Source of the DNA: PFJX01 sp964542455
Lineage (GTDB): Bacteria > Pseudomonadota > Gammaproteobacteria > Burkholderiales > Thiobacillaceae
DNA length: 64,000 nucleotides
Direction: 5' to 3'
Assembly: GCA_964542455.1 (NCBI GenBank)
Contig: CAZIUC010000004.1
Coordinates: forward strand, 107,694-171,693
Positions 59,919-64,000 of the stretch are shown piece after piece. The notes under the pieces are model-generated. The model made no database searches. It saw only the letters and a list, made by a program, of their open reading frames with translations, and was not told the DNA's origin. Position 1 is the stretch's first letter; each line of letters starts with the position of its first letter. The position numbers and the translations under genes are program-made.

Positions 59919-61095
59919 AACCATCCGTTCCCTCATTTATGCGTTAGCGCTGCCGATATTTCCCGCCGAGGCGGTCGAACTGGGCCAGCGGGTGCAGGTA
60001 CACGGATTTCTCAGCCAATCGCTGGTGCGTACCAGCGACAACCGTGTCGGGGGGCGTAGCAACGATGGGGTGGCTACTGATATGCGGGAAATTGGAGGCA
60101 ATCTGTCCTGGCGGCCCAGCGCGGACTGGCTGCTTTCCGGTCAGTTGCTGGCGCGCTGGGCGGGCGAGTCGGATGGCGGTGATCTGCGTCTCGACTACGG
60201 TTTCGTCGATCGTGGTCTGCTTGCCGATGGCGATTCCGCGGTGGGTGTGAGACTGGGCAAGATCAAGAACCCTTATGGCTTTCACAACACCACGCGCGAT
60301 GTCGCGCATACCCGGCCAGGCATCATCATGCCGCAATCGATCTATATGGATCGGGCACGTAATTTCTGGTTGGCCGCGCCTGGTGTTTCGCTGTACGGCA
60401 ACCACGAGGGCGCCGATGGCAATTTGTCCTGGCAGGTCAGCGCCTTGCGGCCGGAAGTGGATGACCCGGATCTCAACTATTTCATGCTTGGGCGCAATTT
60501 CGGCCATTTCCAGGGCAAGAACTCCTGGCTCGGCCAAGCCATGCTGGAAAGTGCCGGCGGGCGCTGGCGCGCCGGCCTGTCGCTGGGCGAGATGGCGATG
60601 AAGTACCACCCCAGCGGTGTCTCTGGAGACCTCACCGCCGGCCAGACACGTCTGCCTACATGGGTTCTTTCGCTTGAACACAACACGGAGTACTGGTCGC
60701 TGACGGGCGAATATTCGCAAACCAGTGTCTACAGTAGCGGTTATGGAGCCGCCGATATCGAGAAAGACAACACCACCGAGGCCGGATATATACAGGCCAC
60801 GCGCCGCTTTTCAGGGGGGTGGCAGGGGTTCCTCAGGTATGACGTGTTCTATTTCGACAAGACGGATCACGACGGCACGGCATTCGCCGCCTCCACCGGC
60901 TACCGCTTCCCCGCCCATATGCGCTTTGCCAAGGACTGGTCGCTCGGCGTGCGCCGGGATGTAGGGCGCTGGGCCTGGTCGGGAGAATGGCACCATGTCG
61001 ATGGCACTGCCTGGCTGTCGCCGACGGATACCCCGATCGCGGCGACGGTACGCAAGTGGGATTTGTTGCTGCTGCAAGGCGCCTGGTATTTCTGA
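59887..61095 (+). CDS. Porin-like outer-membrane beta-barrel protein
   Basis: This 402-aa protein starts at ATG 59887 (or ATG 59908), overlapping the previous gene. After a signal peptide ending ...PIFPAEA it begins VELGQRVQVHGFLSQSLVRT and continues with regular amphipathic strands and periplasmic turns (WLLSGQLLARWAG, RWRAGLSLGEMAMKY, WSLTGEYSQTSVYSSGYG). The C-terminal residue is phenylalanine in LLLLQGAWYF, the BAM recognition signature. It has the size of a 16-strand porin. It is probably an outer-membrane channel serving the neighbouring binding protein. Confidence 0.82.
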   Translation: MTLSKYSMSNKTIRSLIYALALPIFPAEAVELGQRVQVHGFLSQSLVRTSDNRVGGRSNDGVATDMREIGGNLSWRPSADWLLSGQLLARWAGESDGGDLRLDYGFVDRGLLADGDSAVGVRLGKIKNPYGFHNTTRDVAHTRPGIIMPQSIYMDRARNFWLAAPGVSLYGNHEGADGNLSWQVSALRPEVDDPDLNYFMLGRNFGHFQGKNSWLGQAMLESAGGRWRAGLSLGEMAMKYHPSGVSGDLTAGQTRLPTWVLSLEHNTEYWSLTGEYSQTSVYSSGYGAADIEKDNTTEAGYIQATRRFSGGWQGFLRYDVFYFDKTDHDGTAFAASTGYRFPAHMRFAKDWSLGVRRDVGRWAWSGEWHHVDGTAWLSPTDTPIAATVRKWDLLLLQGAWYF

Positions 61096-61099
61096 CGCC

Positions 61100-63892
61100 A
61101 TGAACGGCAGATCGGGTAACGCTGCTCCGTTCTTTTTTGGTATCCGTGGGCAGATCATCCTGCTCTCAGGTCTTATCCTGGCCCTGACCGCCACTGTCTT
61201 TACCTGGCTGCAGTTGCGCCATTTCGATCACTTGCGGGAGCAGAACTGGACGCTGCAACGCCAGCAGAGCCAGGATCTGGCGGCGCGCCTGTTTGTGCAT
61301 CAATCGGCTCGCCTGCAATCGCTAGCCACCCTGGTGGCTGATCTGCCGGGTGTGCGCCCCGCGCTGCGTGAAGGCTCGCCATCGATGCTGCGCCAGGTAT
61401 TGCAGCCGTTCTGGCCAGAACTCAATCTGACCCATGGTCTTGATCGCGCGGCGTTTTTGTCGCCCGACGGACATGTCCTCGGTGATTGGGGCTTGTCCAC
61501 TGGCAACCTCACGATAAAAAGCCTGGCTCTGGAGGCGGTACGCCGCGAGTTGCCGGCTTACAGCCTGGATTGCACAACCACCTGTTTTTTTACCGCCGCC
61601 GTTCCCCTGGTGGAGCGTGGCAAGACTGTGGGCGCGGTCGTTCTGGCCGCCGGTTTGCAGGATCTGATCATGGATTTTCGCAGCCTCTCCGGTATGGAAG
61701 TGGCTTTGCTGGGCCAGCTTTCTGGAAGTGATGGCACTCAGCCCGGCGTTTTCGGTGGTCGCCTGCTTTCCGTCAGCGGCGGCGCGAAGTATGAGGAACT
61801 CCTGCGTTCCATGCGGCCGGAAGAGCGTCTTGGAGAGGGGTATTCATTGGAGCGCGGTGACCGCCTTTATCAGTTGTTCCTGTTCAACGCGCCCGCCATC
61901 GGGGGAGATAAGGTTCGCTTCCTGATCATGCGGGACAGCACCGCGAGCGCTCGGCAAATGCGCGCGGCGGTTTGGAACAGCACGTTGTTGGGGGGGGCGG
62001 TTCTGCTGTCCGCCATGCTCATGCTGTATGTGTTGTTGCGTCCCAGCATGAATCGCATCAAGCAGGCTGTGCGCGCCTTGCCTTTGCTGGGCGAAGGCTT
62101 ATTCGCGGAAGCGCGCGGCGCTTTCCACGGCCGCAAGAGTCGTTTGTTCCGGGACGAGGTGGATGATCTCGGGCGCCTGACCTACGCTTTGGCCAATACG
62201 CTGGAACATCTGCAGGCGCAGTCCCGGCATCACGCCACTTCGCTCCAGGCTCAGGCCGCCCAACTCGAGCACGAACGCGATTTCGTGGCGGGACTGCTCG
62301 ATACGGCACCGGTACTGATCCTGACTTATGCCGCGAATGGACGCATTCGTCTGGCCAACGCCCATGCCATCCGAGCCACTGGGCTTCCCGCGCGTTCGGT
62401 GAACGCCGCGAACTTCTCTGATTTATTCCTGAAGCCGGCGCAGCGCGGTCACTACCTGGATAGCCTGGCGCGTCTGAAAATCGGCATTCCCCTCCAGGGT
62501 GAAGGCACGCTCGTCTGTTCAGATGGCAGGGAACGCGAGATCGTCTGGTTCCACTCACGCCTTGACGAAGTGGATGGCGAGACCGCCTACCTCTCGGTTG
62601 GCCTGGATGTCACCGACCACAAGCAGGCGGAGCTTCGTCTCTCCCTGCTGGCCGACCACGATGTGGTCACTGGCATGTACAACCGGCGCGCTTTCAAGCG
62701 CGAACTGGAATACCGACTCGGCCTGGGCGAACACGGCATCCTGTTGGTGTTCGACATCGACGAATTCAAATCGGTGAACGAGGCCGGAGGGCAGGCAGCG
62801 GGTGATGCCGTCCTGCTCCAGTTCGCACGCCTGTTGCAGGGGCTGTCCACGGCCCCTGCCTTGGCCGCGCGTCTGGGTGGTGACGATTTCGCCTGTGCTT
62901 TCCCGGGTTTGACCTCGGCTGAGGCGATTGTCCTGACGCGCAATGTTAATCAGGGCATGCTGCATCTACACCAGAGTACGGAAGTCGGCAGCAGTCGCCG
63001 CCTTTCGGTCAGCGTGGGTGTCGTCGCCTATCCCGAGCAAGGTGACAACGCCGACGCGCTCCTTGGCAACGCCGATGTGGCGCTTTCCCAGGCGCGCGCC
63101 AAGGGGCATGGCTCCTGGCATCTCTACAGCGTCGATGATCCGTACAAGGAGGTGGCCAGCCGGCGTGCCCATTGGCGTGAGGAAGTCGAGCAGGCGCTGG
63201 AGACAAACCGTTTCGTGATGCACTTCCAGCCGATCCAGCACATCGCGTCAGGGCGGATCAGCCATTACGAAGCCTTGCTGCGCCTGTGCAACCGCGATGG
63301 CAGCCTGACACCGCCCGGGTTATTCATCGACGTGGCCGAGAGTACCGGTCTGATTCGCCGCATCGACCGTTGGGTGATCGAGGCTGTGGTGAAATTCGTC
63401 GCCCTCCAGGACCCACTTGTGAAAGTGGCGCTCAATCTGTCCAGCCGAAGTTTCGACGACGACGCCGCATTCGAGGTTTTGCAAGCCATGCTGGAGCGGC
63501 ATCAGGTCGCGGGTGAACGCCTGTTGCTGGAAATCACGGAAACCGCCGCGCTGGCCAACTTCAAGGGGGCCACGCGCATCATGGGCAAGTTCCGTGGCCT
63601 CGGTTGCGCCTTTGGTTTGGACGACTTCGGTGTGGGCTACAGTTCGTTTCAATACCTCAAGGAACTGCCGGTGGACTTCGTCAAGATCGACGGCTCCTTC
63701 ATCAAAGGCCTCACCAACAATCCGGATGACGTGGTTTTCGTGCGGGCACTGACCGATGCCGTGCGCGGCTATGGCAAGACCACGGTGGCAGAATTCGTCG
63801 AGGACGAGGCCACCCTGGCCATCCTGCGCGTGATCGGCGTTGATTATGCGCAGGGTTACCTGATCGGGCGGCCGGCGCCGGAGCTTCTCTGA
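61100..63892 (+). CDS. Membrane-bound PAS-GGDDF-EAL c-di-GMP protein
   Basis: This 930-aa protein has transmembrane helices at ~17-35 (IILLSGLILALTATVFTWLQ) and ~293-315 (LLGGAVLLSAMLMLYVLL) enclosing a ~260-aa periplasmic sensor (Cache-like), then a linker, PAS (~395-515, ending LSVGLDVTDHKQAE), GGDEF (~520-680) with GGDDF instead of GGDEF, and EAL (~695-930) with intact YEALLR, NLSS, EITET, DDFGVGYSS, KIDGSF and AEFVE. A phosphodiesterase with a degenerate, possibly GTP-sensing cyclase domain is likely. It follows the porin gene by 4 bases; its stop overlaps a GATTTCG array. Confidence 0.9.
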   Translation: MNGRSGNAAPFFFGIRGQIILLSGLILALTATVFTWLQLRHFDHLREQNWTLQRQQSQDLAARLFVHQSARLQSLATLVADLPGVRPALREGSPSMLRQVLQPFWPELNLTHGLDRAAFLSPDGHVLGDWGLSTGNLTIKSLALEAVRRELPAYSLDCTTTCFFTAAVPLVERGKTVGAVVLAAGLQDLIMDFRSLSGMEVALLGQLSGSDGTQPGVFGGRLLSVSGGAKYEELLRSMRPEERLGEGYSLERGDRLYQLFLFNAPAIGGDKVRFLIMRDSTASARQMRAAVWNSTLLGGAVLLSAMLMLYVLLRPSMNRIKQAVRALPLLGEGLFAEARGAFHGRKSRLFRDEVDDLGRLTYALANTLEHLQAQSRHHATSLQAQAAQLEHERDFVAGLLDTAPVLILTYAANGRIRLANAHAIRATGLPARSVNAANFSDLFLKPAQRGHYLDSLARLKIGIPLQGEGTLVCSDGREREIVWFHSRLDEVDGETAYLSVGLDVTDHKQAELRLSLLADHDVVTGMYNRRAFKRELEYRLGLGEHGILLVFDIDEFKSVNEAGGQAAGDAVLLQFARLLQGLSTAPALAARLGGDDFACAFPGLTSAEAIVLTRNVNQGMLHLHQSTEVGSSRRLSVSVGVVAYPEQGDNADALLGNADVALSQARAKGHGSWHLYSVDDPYKEVASRRAHWREEVEQALETNRFVMHFQPIQHIASGRISHYEALLRLCNRDGSLTPPGLFIDVAESTGLIRRIDRWVIEAVVKFVALQDPLVKVALNLSSRSFDDDAAFEVLQAMLERHQVAGERLLLEITETAALANFKGATRIMGKFRGLGCAFGLDDFGVGYSSFQYLKELPVDFVKIDGSFIKGLTNNPDDVVFVRALTDAVRGYGKTTVAEFVEDEATLAILRVIGVDYAQGYLIGRPAPELL

Positions 63893-64000
63893 TTTCGGAT
63901 TTCGGATTTGCGATTTCGGATTTGAAACCCGCGCGCTTGCGCGCGCCCGAAATCCGAAATCCGAAATCCGAAATCCGAAATCCGAAATCCGAAATCCGAA
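63891..64000. repeat. GATTTCG 7-mer inverted array at the window end (copy D2)
   Basis: GATTTCG units on the left and at least eight CCGAAAT units on the right surround a small GC-rich hairpin (CGCGCGC...GCGCGCG). The array starts within the TGA of the preceding gene and continues past the window edge. It can form a long imperfect hairpin and may act as a terminator. Confidence 0.88.

Noticed and set aside
63891..64000. Possible CRISPR array at the window end
   Set aside because: The repeats are contiguous 7-mers with no unique spacers and no cas genes, so it is a simple inverted tandem array.
1..64000. tRNA, rRNA, 4.5S, tmRNA or transposase/integrase genes
   Set aside because: I looked for tRNA-like cloverleaf ends, rRNA core sequences and DDE/tyrosine recombinase motifs and saw none; a covariance-model search would be needed to exclude small RNAs.

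Overview
The window is a high-GC chromosomal segment from a betaproteobacterium. The evidence is gene content and order: bamB-der-hfq-hflX-hflK-hflC-hisZ-purA, ccsA-like/ffh-rpsP-rimM-trmD-rplS, queG/tsaE-amiC and rpoZ-spoT-ridA-recG, plus the short-form HisZ, a DUF2322 gene and Coq7. A cytochrome c with a candidate FNR-type site and a YeeE/YedE sulfur-transport pair suggest a facultative or sulfur-related lifestyle, but the genus cannot be fixed from this sequence alone.

Layout. 1-3571: the end of bamB, then a small accessory insert (ribbon-helix-helix antitoxin, RelE/ParE toxin, a small unknown gene and a broken aspartic-protease-like remnant), then der. 3690-17616: an accessory island between der and hfq, genes that are normally close together. 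It holds an outer-membrane barrel candidate, a 386-aa secreted protein, a 1856-aa secreted protein, a fibronectin-type-III protein, a 387-aa unknown and a GAF-GGDEF-EAL protein. 17759-24244: hfq-hflX-hflKC-DUF2065-hisZ-purA. 24468-31242: a Yej/Opp-like peptide ABC transporter operon whose genes carry several in-frame repeat insertions. 31384-35355: cytochrome c, murI, queG, then tsaE-amiC on the other strand. 35407-43744: a frameshifted remnant and a 2641-aa multidomain exported protein. 44178-48629: cytochrome c assembly protein and the ffh-rpsP-rimM-trmD-rplS group. 48697-52113: TSUP permease, coq7, DUF2322, an SCP2-like periplasmic protein and YeeE/YedE halves. 52264-58172: recG, ridA, spoT, rpoZ, fur. 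58257-63892: bamE, dapB, and a three-gene module of a PstS-like binding protein, a porin-like protein and a PAS-GGDDF-EAL protein.

The most unusual feature is the repeat load. At least four families of short inverted-repeat elements are present: GTAGCGCCGGC elements after stop codons; TTCAAAGGGGGG/AAATCCCCC elements; CCCTCCCCC/GGGGGAGGG elements; and GATTTCG 7-mer arrays. Several sit inside protein-coding genes without breaking the frame. In recG, CCCTCCCCC palindromes flank an inserted DUF559-type (PD-(D/E)XK, Vsr-like) nuclease domain, which lies between helicase motifs II and III. This may be a nuclease-bearing mobile element whose non-autonomous relatives are the palindromic insertions elsewhere. 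I regard it as the best candidate for an undescribed system here, followed by the secreted-protein island between der and hfq.
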